Shown piece by piece: positions 10,304 to 21,045 of a DNA stretch of 64,000 nucleotides. Source of the stretch: Anthopleura xanthogrammica (lineage: Eukaryota; Cnidaria; Anthozoa; Actiniaria; Actiniidae); contig OZ025212.1 of NCBI GenBank assembly GCA_964019055.1, positions 6,635,766 to 6,699,765 of the forward strand, read 5' to 3'. The notes beneath the pieces are model-generated. The model had not been told where the DNA came from and searched no databases. It saw nothing but the letters and a program-made list of their open reading frames with translations. Within the stretch, counting starts at the first letter, position 1. Each line of letters starts with the position of its first letter. The translations under genes and the position numbers were made by a program.

Positions 10304-10600
10304 GAGTAATACAATAAGAAATAAAAAAAGTGAAACCAAGCTTCGTAAATTACAGTATTCCAATTGAACATTTAGTGCTTTTTTTTACATCAGATGAATT
10401 AAAGTCTCTGAATTTTTAAACAAATGGAAAACAAATGACAAATTGTGCTTTTAAGAGCAATACTATAAGGATTAAAAGAGGTGAAACCAAGCTTTAACAG
10501 CATATTATTACAGCCTTCCATTTGAACATTTTAGTGCTTTTTTTTTTACATCAGATGAAATATAGTTTCTGAATCTTAAACAACGGAAGGAAAAGGAGGA
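10300..10600. repeat. Tandem duplication, period 151, in CLPTM1 3' region
   Basis: GTGAAACCAAGCTT occurs at 10330 and 10481, followed in both copies by a run to GAACATTTAGTGC-type sequence, a T run and ACATCAGATGAA. The two copies are diverged. The block begins 70 bases after the CLPTM1 stop codon (minus strand), so it is likely transcribed as 3' UTR. Confidence 0.85.
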
Positions 10601-10670
10601 TTTCCTTTTTGGATTATTAAGTCCATTTTTCCTTAAAATTTAATGATGCGGCATGAAATATTTGAGATTC

Positions 10671-13600
10671 TTAATCATTTTTCTTGTCAGGAGGAGGAGA
10701 AGCTGTGCCATTTTGAGCTTCTTTTTGTTCGTCTTTATCCTCTATTGCTGTGCCGTTGGCCAGGTCCTCCCCTGATACTCCAAATTCATTGACTCTCTTG
10801 GGGTCAATCTTGTATATCCAGCGTTGGTAGAGATAAATAAAGAACACAATATCTGATAGGAAATGAGAAAAAGAATTTGATCAGCCTAAAACTACAAAAA
10901 AAGGCTATAAATCTAGTGTTAATAAGCTGCTTTCTTATGACCCATAAAGTATTTCGATTTGGCTCATTTGCATCATATTTGAGGGGCACTTTGAATAAAA
11001 CAATAGTTTTCATGTGAAGTGAAGGATAACAAGCTATTGTATTAATGCAAAGTGCCCCTCAAAGTTGAGAATAAGAAACCAGTGAATAGGCCTTGTAATC
11101 CTTAGCCTCACGTTCATGCAACTCTGACCACATTTAAGCATGCACATACTTCTGTGCATGTTGTTTTTTGCTGCCAAACAAGCTTTTACATGCCTCATTT
11201 GGTAAAACCAGCCAGCTTCACATTGAAATGTGAACATTGGTTTGACTTGGTTTGATGTACAAAAGCCGGTGCACAGAAGTATGCAAATACATTACAAGCA
11301 GTAAGAGCTGCATGAATGCGAGGCTACGGATTTCATGAATAAATATCTTAAAAGAAAGGCCAATAATTCAGTTTCTGCTGCAAAGCTTGATTGATAAGTA
11401 CAGTATCCAGCCAGCCTTTTGGAAGGTCAGTTGTTGATATCTACATGTATAATCCTAAATATGGAACATTGGCCTTCAACTAAAGCCTCCTGAGTGGTGG
11501 ATGAAACATTATGACTCACCATCTCTAAAACATCCTATCCTGTACATCATGGGCATTTTGATAACAAAGGCAAACAAATCATCAATGAAAGTATTGAGAG
11601 CTTTGTATGTCATCATACGCCATGGCAGGTGAGCTACAGACTTCATTTTGTAGTTAATGAACAACTGAGGTGTCATCATAATGAACCCTGAGGAAAAAAC
11701 ACAACACAAAATGTTAAAATTCTTTTGGTTTAAGAGGTCTGGCAATAATTATTATTTTAAGGGACCATATAGAAGTTGGTAAAAGTTTGGTGGGAAGTTG
11801 GTAAAATATTAATTTTAAACCAATGGCAGTTTTTAGATCACACAAATTTAGGGGAAAAAAGAGTTTGTTTAAACTTCCAAGGACTCTCCAATGCCCCTAA
11901 TAAACTATTCTGTGAATCAAGGCTTCCCTAGAGTTAATATCAAGTATTTCAGGTAACCCACCTCACCCCTCCCCTCCCCTACCATATATCATGTTCTCTC
12001 TTTCTCTCAGAGCTCCATTTTAGGGTATTTAAAGCTAAGGGCTCTCAGATAAGAGAAAAGTTCAAACAAGTGTTTGAAGTCACTGGGGTTGGGTAGCCTC
12101 CTGCCCAGATGTCCGTTGGGTCCATCATGCAACATAATGTGAGGAGAGAAACATTGTGTGAGGATATGACAACCCTAAGAATGTCTGGTGCTTAGTAGAC
12201 TACACAAAGGGCAACAAAGACACAGTTGCTTCTAGTTTTTTCATGTACTTACCAAAAGTAAGCAGAAATCCATAAAGCATACCAAGAACCCAGGAGTACC
12301 AGCCCTTGTGCTCAAGGTATAGCAGAGAGTAGACAGCATAGCAAAGAAGAAGAGGGAATAATGCCCAAGAAAGGTACTTGAAAGCCATCTGTAATGTAAT
12401 GAATTAAAGACAAGATTATTGCTGCGAGCCGATAGGCGAGCAGCAACACTAATCTTGGCTTTTGGGAACCCTGTGTGCCGTTTATATTCCATGAAAAAAC
12501 TGGATATTGTATCTCCTGTGTCTGTCATTCTGTTAGCAGAGCAAGCAGTCAGTATGATCAGCGTTATTAATCATCAATGTACGTGACGTACTGCATGCAC
12601 ACAGCGCACGTGGGACTTCATTTATATAGTCTTGGTGTCTCACGTGCGCTTAAACTTATTAAACACATTAAAACATGGTTCCTGTTAACGTTTTAAAAAG
12701 ATCTATTTGTATTTATAACAAGGTCTTAAGTACAACAGGGTTGCTTTGTCAGTTTATGCTCGCCTCACTGTCTGAAAAAAACAAGCAATTATTGCCATAC
12801 TTGTTTTCTAATGTAAGGGAGCATTCATTTTTTAGGAGGGGGGGGGGGGGGGGGGGGCGGAGGAATTAGAGGAATCAAATAGAAAAAAAATGCTAGCCCC
12901 CATGGTAAGGAATTGAATATTTCGATAACCCCCCCCCTACTTCCAAATATAAAAATTTTCTAGCCCCCCCCCCCCCCCTCCAGAAAAAGACAAAAAAAAA
13001 AAAAAACTGTATTCCGTTTTATACAGTATCTTATTCATGACCCCCCCTGGTTCAACATTCAAAAAAAATGTGACCCCCCTTTTTATCTAGTAATTTTTTA
13101 ATGACCCCCCCCCCCCTAATTCCTCCGGGCCCCCCTCCTAACAAATGAATGCTCCCTAAGATAACAGCGCTTCCTACCACTCGAAGGCCAAAACAGTGCT
13201 GTTCGCAGCATTCCCCTTTCTATTAGAAACTACTAGTAGTATATACTGCATATGACATGAATTTTTTGGTCATTTCTAGAAGTTTTTTATGTGCTGAATT
13301 CGATTCCAATATCAAAATCATGATTAAAAGAAAATTAAAAAGACCCGATATAAAGGTGATGATGTAACAACCAAAGAAGCTATGGTGTAATGATTTTATA
13401 GTAAATGTAGGAAAACGTTCTAATAAAATTAATAATAAATATGAAGTAGTGATCCTACCTCATCAAACTGTCTTGTTGATGACTGCACATAAGTTTCTTT
13501 ATCTTCAAACTTGATTCGAGGGAAAATACCCAACACTCGATTCTCTTTATCTAACTGGTAAAAAATGAATTTATGAATTAATAAATGTCAGTCAAACAGT

Positions 13601-16600
13601 CAGTCTTTCAGTCAATCCATTCATCAATCAATCAACTAAGCAATCAATCAATCAATCAGGGTAATTCGGTCGGTAAGTCAACTTGTACATTTTTGACTGG
13701 TGGCAATGAATAATAAAATTCCAATTGGGAACTCGCAACTACCAAGTTTTCAGAATATTGAGATCATTGCAATAAGTTTGACCTAGAACAAAATGCTGAA
13801 TTTGATAAATTATGGTCAACACAAATACACATTAGATTCGGTATGTGAAATGGACATCAGAGCTATGTCTAACTAACCTTGACGTCTGTTACTTTATTGA
13901 TTTTCCATATCTCAATTAAAAGACCAATAAAACAGCTGATTATAATCATGGTGTTGGTGTCGTTATCAAAGACATACAACAAAATAATAATGGACTGGAA
14001 AACATTGAAGAACACAGATCTGACTGATAGGCCTTCCAATGACTTACGACTTCTCCAAAACTGAATATCTGAAAGGAAAACGACAAGCACTGTCAATAAT
14101 AATTCAGTAAGCAACCATGATCCATTGATGACACCCATTATTCAGCAATGTAAAATTGGATCTTATTGTGCGGGCAATAAAACAGGAGTTTGCTTGACAT
14201 TTTATCATAACTATCCAATCAGCACTCTCCGTAGAAAAAGGGATCAAACATTTTTCAGGCGCCATCCAATCACAACAAATGGCATAATTTATATGATTTA
14301 GCAGTTCATTAGTTCACATGAGAAAGCTAAAAATAAAACGTTTGGAAGGTGCCTTAAAAATGCTTTCAAGATTACTTTGTTTCTATGGAGAGTGCTTATA
14401 CTGTTCCTGCACTATCTGACTTTAAACACACAGGAATCCCAGTTCAGGACTTTATCAAATACTACTGGATCCACTCTGGGTGATCACAATGAAAGTCATG
14501 CTTACCATTTTTGAATGCAAGGAATTCAAAGACAGTGTGTACTAGAGAAACCACAATGGTGATGCCTAACAAGTAAGGGTTAGTTTCTACCATTGTTCTC
14601 TGAAAGAGAAAACAACCAAGAATGAATGAATGAATGAACAAATAGAAGAATGAATGCACAAGGGATAAAGTGGGTGAATGGACAAATGAAACAAAATGGA
14701 TGCAAGAATGAATTAGTTGATGGATGAATGAAAAATGGATGAATATTGAGATCATGTAAATGGATGGATAAATGAACCAATGAATGGATGTGGCGGAGAG
14801 GGGAAGGGTGAATAGGAGGAAGGACAAATAGATGGGATGGATGGACAAATGGATAGGTTAAATGGGCAAATGGATGGGATGAATGGACAAATGAATGGGA
14901 TTAATGGACAAATGCATGGGATGGATGAATGGATGGGATGGATGGACAGACAAAAGTGGGTGGGATGGATAGGGTTGGGAGTAGAGGGGTGGATAGATGG
15001 ATGGATGAAATGAGATAGGATGGGATGAGACAGAACATGTCCTCACCTTCAGAGTATCTTGTTCTTCTTCTGACTGTTCTCCTTCATCTCCCAGCATAGA
15101 GAACCACTTCTGCCGCACCCTCTGTGATTCATACATTTGCCATTTGAATAAGGAAATAGGACTGTACGTCAGGTGCAACTCAAGCTCTCTGTACAAATCA
15201 AAGAAATATTTAGGCTATTAGACAATCACCAGATCTATCAAACCATCCAGCATTTCTAGCTTTACAATTTCAAACCATGTGTCATTTCCTAGAGTATCAC
15301 ATAGAGCGGGTTTTGTATGACTTTGAAAAGTTCAGTGCCATGTATGTGCCTTGCGGCAACAATGTTTTTTTTTTTTAGATTTTTGATTGGCTAAGTTTTT
15401 GTTGTGAACGCCTTCATGCCGTAAGCTTTTCACAGTCATACAAAAACTGCTCTACTGATGAAAGCTGAATTATTTATCTTGAACTATTCATCATTTGGCA
15501 TCAAAGAATCCAGATGTGATATTTGACTTTCATTATATGAAGGTTTAACTTACGGTGTTGTCTCATTGATCGGCATGTATTCACTTCCCAGATTCCAGTA
15601 GTTATTCAGATATAACAAAGGAAAGTACATGCTGGTAAGATTATCAAACTGTATAACTGAAAAGAAATAGAAATAATGAATTAGAGATTGGTAAGTCAGA
15701 GCAACTATTTCATAGGTTGGAAGCACAATGTTGGGGATGATTGTGTTGTTAGTGATAAGGATGGTGATGATGGCAGATGTGTTGAAGATGAAAATTATGA
15801 TAAAGATAGTGCTAGTGATGATGATGCTGGTGGTGGCAATAATGGTTGTAGTGGTGATGATGATGATGACAATGGTGAGTGATGAAGAAGAAGAAGAAGA
15901 TGATGATGATGATGATAGTGGTGGTGATTGATGATGATGATGGTGGCAGTGTTGACAATGATGGTGTTGATGGTTGTGATCCTGGGTACTTACACCCAGC
16001 AATAAGATTTGAGAGTTTAAAAACATTACTCATTATACAAGGGGGTCTGTTGTACCAGAAAGGAACTCTACTCACACTCATCCATGGGGGGTGGGACAGC
16101 TCCTGGTGTCCACGGCGTCTGATCATCCATCATATTGATGGTCAGGTTAGGATGCCAGTATGAAATAATTTCCACCTTCTTCTTGTCAGCATCTTTTAGA
16201 CTTTCCTATGAAATTATTTTCTTCTTAGCTTGACATTATAAATTTGAATTATATATGTATGTATGTGTAATGCTCAAGCAATATATCACAGCCAAGCTGA
16301 ATATTATACCACTTCCTGATTCTCTATGCATGCAGCATGCCAGTTGTAGTTTTAAAGTAATGTGTTAATTTGATTCCTTTATAAAAACTGCAGTGTTACA
16401 GTACTTGGATCTTTTGAAATTGGAAATAACATTTTCCCATTTCAAACTGTTTCATTTTTCGTTGAAAATGAGTATTATTTCTTTGTCTATCACAGATAAA
16501 CACGATGCTAATGACTATTTAATTATAAGCATGTGTAACTCAGTAAGAATCTCATTCTCAAGAGAATGAAACATGGACTGAAATGGGAAAACATTACACC

Positions 16601-19353
16601 CAAGTTAAAAAAGTCTATTAACTAACTAAAGGTAATCATCAGATTTCTGAGAAGAAAAAAATGAAAATATGGGAAAGTTGTGTTTTACCTTCATTTTGTT
16701 TCCATCAGTTTGTCCTGTCAGAAGATTAACAGTGTTACTGATTCTTTTTTTCTTGTATACTGTCAGCACTAAAGAACAAAAATATACATCTTTAAAGACA
16801 AACTTTACAACAATTATCGTTTAAGTGCAACCCCTGAAGTTGTTGTTTCATTTGCCAACTAGCATTTCGTCAGCTGTCAATCAAAGAACTAAACTAGAAA
16901 AATTATTTTTTTTAGGGAGATTTTGGACTGAATCGAAGATTTTAATTTTCTAAATGTCTAAAATCTTTAATAGTCTTCATCAGGTGATGGTGTAGACTGG
17001 ATGGTGCATCTCTTATATACTGCTCGTTGGATAAACATCAGATTGTACTGTGATTAGATGGTCAGTTCATGTTGTGAGTGGCTGTTTTGTCGTTGTGTCT
17101 CTGCCATCCAGATGCACCATCAAGAGTCTACACCATCGCCTAATGAAGACTAGCAGCTTGCAGTTGACACATCACAGTCCCTCTAATAACTATCATTTAT
17201 TACCTTACCACGAATAATATCTTTCATTTCAAAATATATTTTGTTAGACCAGAATGTCCATTGCTTGTCGAACTCAGAAAATTGAAAAATCTATGAATAA
17301 TGACTGCTTGGAATCAGAGAAAATGCAGTACTTACATTTTGTTCTGTTCACCACATCCAGTTTCCTGTAGCGTGGAGCCTCAGGGTTGGGTGGACGGTTT
17401 GCTTTGGTAACAAACACATGGATGTAGAGAGAACCATTATTCATTACTTCCTGGAAAGAATAATAATTTATGTTATGAAACCATTTTGCTTGAGGTATTT
17501 ATTTAGATTTTATATATTCTGAGGTTTCCAGCCATTTTTTGACATCTATAATTCTCTTATTGCTCTCCAGTTAACAACATTAAGAATAAAACAACACACG
17601 CTTTGGTATTGGCACAGGAGAGAAGTTTATTATGCATCAACGACAAACTTTACTGTGTCATATACTACAATTACCAGAATTCTTTGCACACTTTATTTTG
17701 ATTAAAAAATTTGAAGAAAGAAAATTTTCAAAAGCATCTTAACAGCAGTAGTACAATGATGTCATTGTGAAAATGGCTTATTACCTGTATCTATCAGTGC
17801 TTACCTCAGAAGCCTTGACGGTGGTGCTGAAAGTATAACTACCATCGCCATTCTCACCACGCGTCCAGTTACCAAACTGAAGCTTTTTTTCCTTCCAAAT
17901 CAACAGACTTGTATCATTGAAGTCTTCTAGTTCCATATAACTTTTGTAGGATATATAGACATAAAGGTCCTGCCAAATAAAACAACATCAAGTAGTGAAT
18001 AAATTGGCACTGTTTTTGAATGTAGCTCAATTTGGAGGACAAAACAAAAGGTTTCCAATTCTCAGGAGATTAAAATTCTTGTGTTTTGTTCTCCAAATAT
18101 GGGTTGTTAGACATCACATATAATGGATCTATAGCCAGTGCATGACAATCCGGTGTCCATCCTTCTATGATTGAATTGGAATTTAGATGTTAATTTTTGT
18201 TGAGAGGGAAAACTGGAGAACCCACCAGAAATTATACTATGGGAGGGAATTTAATGGCCATTTGTTTTCTTGGCTTGGGGGAAAATGGACAAAGACCACA
18301 ATGACCAGACAGAATAATTAAAAAAGTAAGATTGCAGTATTGAGGAGTGAACATGATTCTAAAAATATGGCGGGGAGGGGGGAGCTGAGGGGGAGAAATG
18401 TAAATTTACTGCAGGGTGGGAGGGGCAGACACTTTTTTAAATCTACCAATAATAAATGTTATCAATATGGTAGACTGTTAACAGTCCCTCTTTTCCATCC
18501 TAACTCAGTCAAGTCGGTTTTTACCCAGCCTTTGATCTACGGAGAGTGGGGGTAAGTGAGATATAATACTTGGAGAGGAAACTTTTTCTCTCTGTGCTGC
18601 TTCAAACTCATCCCCACTCCCGCACACCCAAGAGAAAACCAATGTTTATCAATGTCCTTGGGTTTCAACTGTCATTGATCACTAAAAGCAAAAACCACTT
18701 TGGTGTTTAAATGAATTTCTGAATAGAAAGCGAAAGGCAAGCTTATAACGTTTATAGTAACCTTAAATGCGACACCAGGAAAGTCTTATTAGGAAATAAA
18801 ACTATATTTTACACTGAGATCGAGTGAATAAAAATACCATATCCCTATTCCCAAGCTTTATCGACTATAGTTCAATAGCCAAGTACAAGTAAGAAAGAAA
18901 ATATGAAAAAGAGAATTCATTGCGTGGTCTTATATTTTTCTGTCGACTCACGAATGTGAGCTTACACGTGTATCTAAGGTTAACTACGTTTTTCACAGGA
19001 ACTTAAAACTATCTCTTAAAACAACACCGACGCTACTAGCTTTAAGTCTAAATCACTCTATATTCCATTATCATTTTCAACCTTTAATTATATAACCTAC
19101 TCACCATGAAGTCTCTGGGTTTAAACAAGTTTGTCGCCGGTGTAAAAACAGAATTATTCTGAGTGCCCGGTTGCTGTTTGCCTCGAAATAAATTCGAAAT
19201 CAACCAAAAAATGAAAATTCTGAATAGAATTCCCTTCCATGGGGACTCTTGCTGCGGTTGTTGCTCGTTTTGGGGGTTATTTTCGGCTGGAGGTTGAGTA
19301 GATTGAGAATTTTCGACTTCGTTTGAGCTGTTTTCTATAGCTGTGTCCGCCAT
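10671..19353 (-). CDS. CLPTM1: CLPTM1 (cleft lip and palate transmembrane protein 1 family)
   Basis: Thirteen coding exons join in frame to 616 aa: 19353-19105, 17969-17805, 17450-17336, 16768-16689, 16205-16076, 15656-15554, 15188-15047, 14599-14506, 14068-13878, 13554-13459, 12388-12253, 11687-11520 and 10852-10671. All introns are GT-AG. The acidic, Gln-rich N-terminus is followed by a membrane segment (about 42-56), a luminal domain with N-glycosylation sites, then multi-pass segments containing the family signatures EGLSVRSVFF, YSLLYLEHKGWYSWVL, LINTFIDDLFAF-type sequence (read here as ALNTFIDDLFAFVIKMP) and RVNEFG. Human CLPTM1 is 669 aa. CLPTM1 retains GABA-A receptors in the ER; its paralogue CLPTM1L scrambles GlcN-PI for GPI-anchor synthesis. 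Several introns carry foldback elements or simple repeats. The start context CAAGATGGCGGAC matches a TISU/YY1-type initiator. Confidence 0.96.
10978..11063. mobile_element. Short foldback, TTTGAGGGGCACTTTG ends
   Basis: The arms TTTGAGGGGCACTTTGAATA (from 10978) and TTAATGCAAAGTGCCCCTCA (ending by 11063) are inverted copies extending to CAATAG/CTATTG, around a loop of about 27 bases. It lies in the last CLPTM1 intron. Confidence 0.75.
11095..11334. mobile_element. Foldback element with CTTAGCCTCACGTTCATGCA ends
   Basis: The left arm from 11095 is the imperfect reverse complement of the right arm ending at 11334 (GCATGAATGCGAGGCTACGG). A second inner pair is CATACTTCTGTGCATG versus GTGCACAGAAGTATG. 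It lies in the last CLPTM1 intron, 32 bases from the previous foldback. Confidence 0.75.
12816..13157. mobile_element. MITE with GGGAGCATTCATTT ends and TAA flanks
   Basis: The ends GGGAGCATTCATTTTTTAGG and CCTAACAAATGAATGCTCCC are inverted; a long G run follows the left end and several C runs fill the interior. Both sides show TAA, a three-base duplication as made by PIF/Harbinger transposases. It has no coding capacity and lies in a CLPTM1 intron. The homopolymers make its assembled length uncertain. Confidence 0.78.
13595..13659. repeat. CAAT-type simple repeat
   Basis: Imperfect CAAT/CAGT tetranucleotides lie in the CLPTM1 intron downstream of exon 9. Confidence 0.85.
14192..14400. mobile_element. 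Foldback element related to the inner part of 30924-31168, truncated
   Basis: TGACATTTTATCATAACTAT, CCAATCAGCACTCTCCGTAG, CCAATCACAACAAATGGCAT and GTTCACATGAGAAAG recur in the same order at 30924-31060. The right end stops at CTATGGAGAGTGCTT, before the expected terminal sequence. It lies in the CLPTM1 intron between exons 8 and 9. Confidence 0.72.
14606..15025. repeat. GGAT/GAAT cryptic simple repeat
   Basis: About 420 bases of mixed ATGGATGGA, GAATGAAT and GGACAAATG units fill most of CLPTM1 intron 7. Open frames here read as Ile/His/Pro/Ser repeats and are not genes. Confidence 0.92.
15302..15456. mobile_element. Foldback element with TAGAGCGGGTTTTGTATGAC ends
   Basis: The left arm starts TAGAGCGGGTTTTGTATGAC and the right arm ends GTCATACAAAAACTGCTCTA. 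A TA dinucleotide at each end fits a TA target duplication. The centre is a T run. It lies in CLPTM1 intron 6. Confidence 0.78.
15728..15975. repeat. GAT trinucleotide repeat
   Basis: Interrupted GAT/GGT/GAA repeats on the plus strand fill CLPTM1 intron 5. They generate poly-Asp, Met and His frames with no biological meaning. Confidence 0.93.
16432..16591. mobile_element. Foldback element with TTTTCCCATTTCA ends, copy 1
   Basis: The ends TTTTCCCATTTCAAACTGTT and GAAACATGGACTGAAATGGG are inverted. Internal sequence TATTATTTCTTTGT and TAACTCAGTAAGAATCTCAT resembles the element at 26941-27079. It lies in CLPTM1 intron 4. Confidence 0.7.
16971..17152. mobile_element. Foldback element with TAGTCTTCATCAGGTGATGG ends
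   Basis: The left arm from 16971 pairs with the right arm ending CCATCGCCTAATGAAGACTA; both continue through GTGTAGACT and GGATGGTGCATCT. TA at each end suggests a TA target duplication. It lies in CLPTM1 intron 3. Confidence 0.8.
18021..18107 (-). mobile_element. AGCTCAATTTGG foldback element, copy 3
   Basis: It shares TAGCTCAATTTGGAGGACAA with copies at 8815-9052, but its core (CTCAGGAGATTAAAATTC) is reversed relative to them, so it is inserted in the opposite direction. It lies in CLPTM1 intron 1. Confidence 0.72.
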
Positions 19354-19358
19354 CTTGT
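19347..19358 (-). promoter_or_regulatory. TISU/YY1-like initiator at CLPTM1 start codon
   Basis: On the minus strand the start codon lies in CAAGATGGCGGA, which fits SAASATGGCGGC except for the last base. In vertebrates this element works both as a YY1-bound promoter element and as an initiator of translation from very short 5' UTRs. Function here is inferred from the motif only. Confidence 0.5.
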
Positions 19359-19839
19359 AAATTTCAATGAAAGAGATTTTCTCGAGAGGCGCTGGGTACG
19401 AGGTTTGCGCAATGTATGACGACGGAGGAGCTTTTAATGCATGAATCCCGCGGGATTATTGCGAGTCTTGTCAAGAAAAAATATTAAAGGCAACCTGGAA
19501 GAGGGTCAGGGACGTGGAATGCATACAAACTGGATAATGTCAAGAAATTTGTGAGTACTTTTAAAATATTTTTTATCCAAAGGAGGGTGGCTCCACTCTT
19601 GTTGTTGCTATTTCTGATGAAAATTTTTCATCCCAGACCTTCAAATCTTAAATTTATTTTCACGCTTTACTACACAGCTAAGTTCACAAACACGTTAAGG
19701 AAAATAAACGTTTTATTATTAAAATAATAATAATTTTGAAAGGTGCAAAAACATATAAATAATTATAAAAATATACCAAAGAAATTAAAAAATGTAAAGT
19801 ACTCCTTATTATGCAATTAAATATGAATCCTTTTCCAAC

Positions 19840-19950
19840 AATTCCCAGAACCAAAATTCAGAGGACAAAATGATGAATTTCAATTCTCATGAGAATAAAA
19901 TTGTATTGTTTTGTTTTTTGGTCTTTTGAATTGAGCTTTATTATTGGGAA
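19840..19950. mobile_element. AGCTCAATTTGG foldback element, copy 4 (diverged)
   Basis: AGAGGACAAAATGATGAATT, TCAATTCTCATGAGAATAAA, TTTTGTTTTTTGGTC and GAATTGAGCT preserve the family layout with many changes. The ends ATTCCCAGAA and TTATTGGGAAT are roughly inverted. It lies upstream of the CLPTM1 start. Confidence 0.55.
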
Positions 19951-20388
19951 TATCCTGCTGGGGGTTTATTGTCAAAGCATATGCATGCCCATTTTTTGGC
20001 AAATGTAACTGAATGTAATTATGGTAATTCAACACTAATATATGCATATATTTTCAATAATTGGATGACACATTCATACACACTCACAGAAAAGTCACCA
20101 TTTGATATCACCCATTTTCAATACATCATCAGGTGTACAAATAACAGCTGCTCAATGTCTGGACATGATGACTGACCAAAATGTGACCAGACAAAAGGAC
20201 TTGCCTAAGAACTGTTTGGCTGGACAAGTACCAAGTTTGGCCAGCTATTGTCCATCAACCAACTGCTATTTTGAGTCCTGATCATAGCATACAAAACAAA
20301 GAAGGGTTGGGTTTTAGCTCCCCCTACCCCACTCTCCAGCTTATCTGAGAAAATTTTTTTAATTAGACAATGAGAATCGAGAAAATTT

Positions 20389-20640
20389 GCAAAACTGAGG
20401 TGTCATATTCCTAAGTAGTCCAGTGACTTGTGAAACAGTTATTCCTTTAATTTTTTTCCCAACTCAATAATGAATATCTTAGTAAATGCAAGTATACGAA
20501 ATATCAAAAAACTCTCTCAAAAATATAGATCTCTCTCAGATATAACTTTTATAAGTCAATTTTTGCAGGCTTCATGACACCTCAGTCTTGCAGTGACATA
20601 ATTTCTATGTCACTATTTCAGATCAGCTAGCTGCCGTACT
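20389..20640. repeat. Dispersed repeat with inverted GACACCTCAGT ends
   Basis: GCAAAACTGAGGTGTCAT at 20389 is inverted near 20574 as ATGACACCTCAGTCTTGC. The right part, through GTCACTATTTCAGATCAGCT, recurs at 61808-61862. No gene is seen between CLPTM1 and the acyltransferase gene apart from this. Confidence 0.65.
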
Positions 20641-21045
20641 CCCTACAAAGGGGGGGGATTGCCAGCCCCTTACTACATTTCGCATACTTAAGCTTAGACA
20701 AAAATATTTGTGATACAAAACAAGAGGTATTTCGTACATATCCTGCCTACATATTTTTCAAGACTCATGTTTTTTATCAATTCTTCCTGGAATAGATCTA
20801 AAGCTATCATAACTGTTCACAAACTATGTCCCACCCCTCCCCTCCTCTCCCCTCCCCTCCCAAAGTATTCTCAAAACAACAATTACATACTTTTTAAACT
20901 GAAAACTTATTATACATACATACTGCTACCCTGGATTCTAGAGGCTCTGTCTCTGCAGTGCTACTTACATAGTCATATAAAGTATCATAATTCATCATAC
21001 CCTCAAGAATTGAACCCATGGTAAAATACTGCAGCATTGTACTAA

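Noticed and set aside
14462..14848. 128-residue open frame overlapping CLPTM1 exon 8
   Set aside because: Only the last part (14506-14599) is CLPTM1; the rest is the GAAT/GGAT repeat of intron 7.
15550..16163. Open frames rich in His, Asp or Met
   Set aside because: They come from the GAT repeat in CLPTM1 intron 5.
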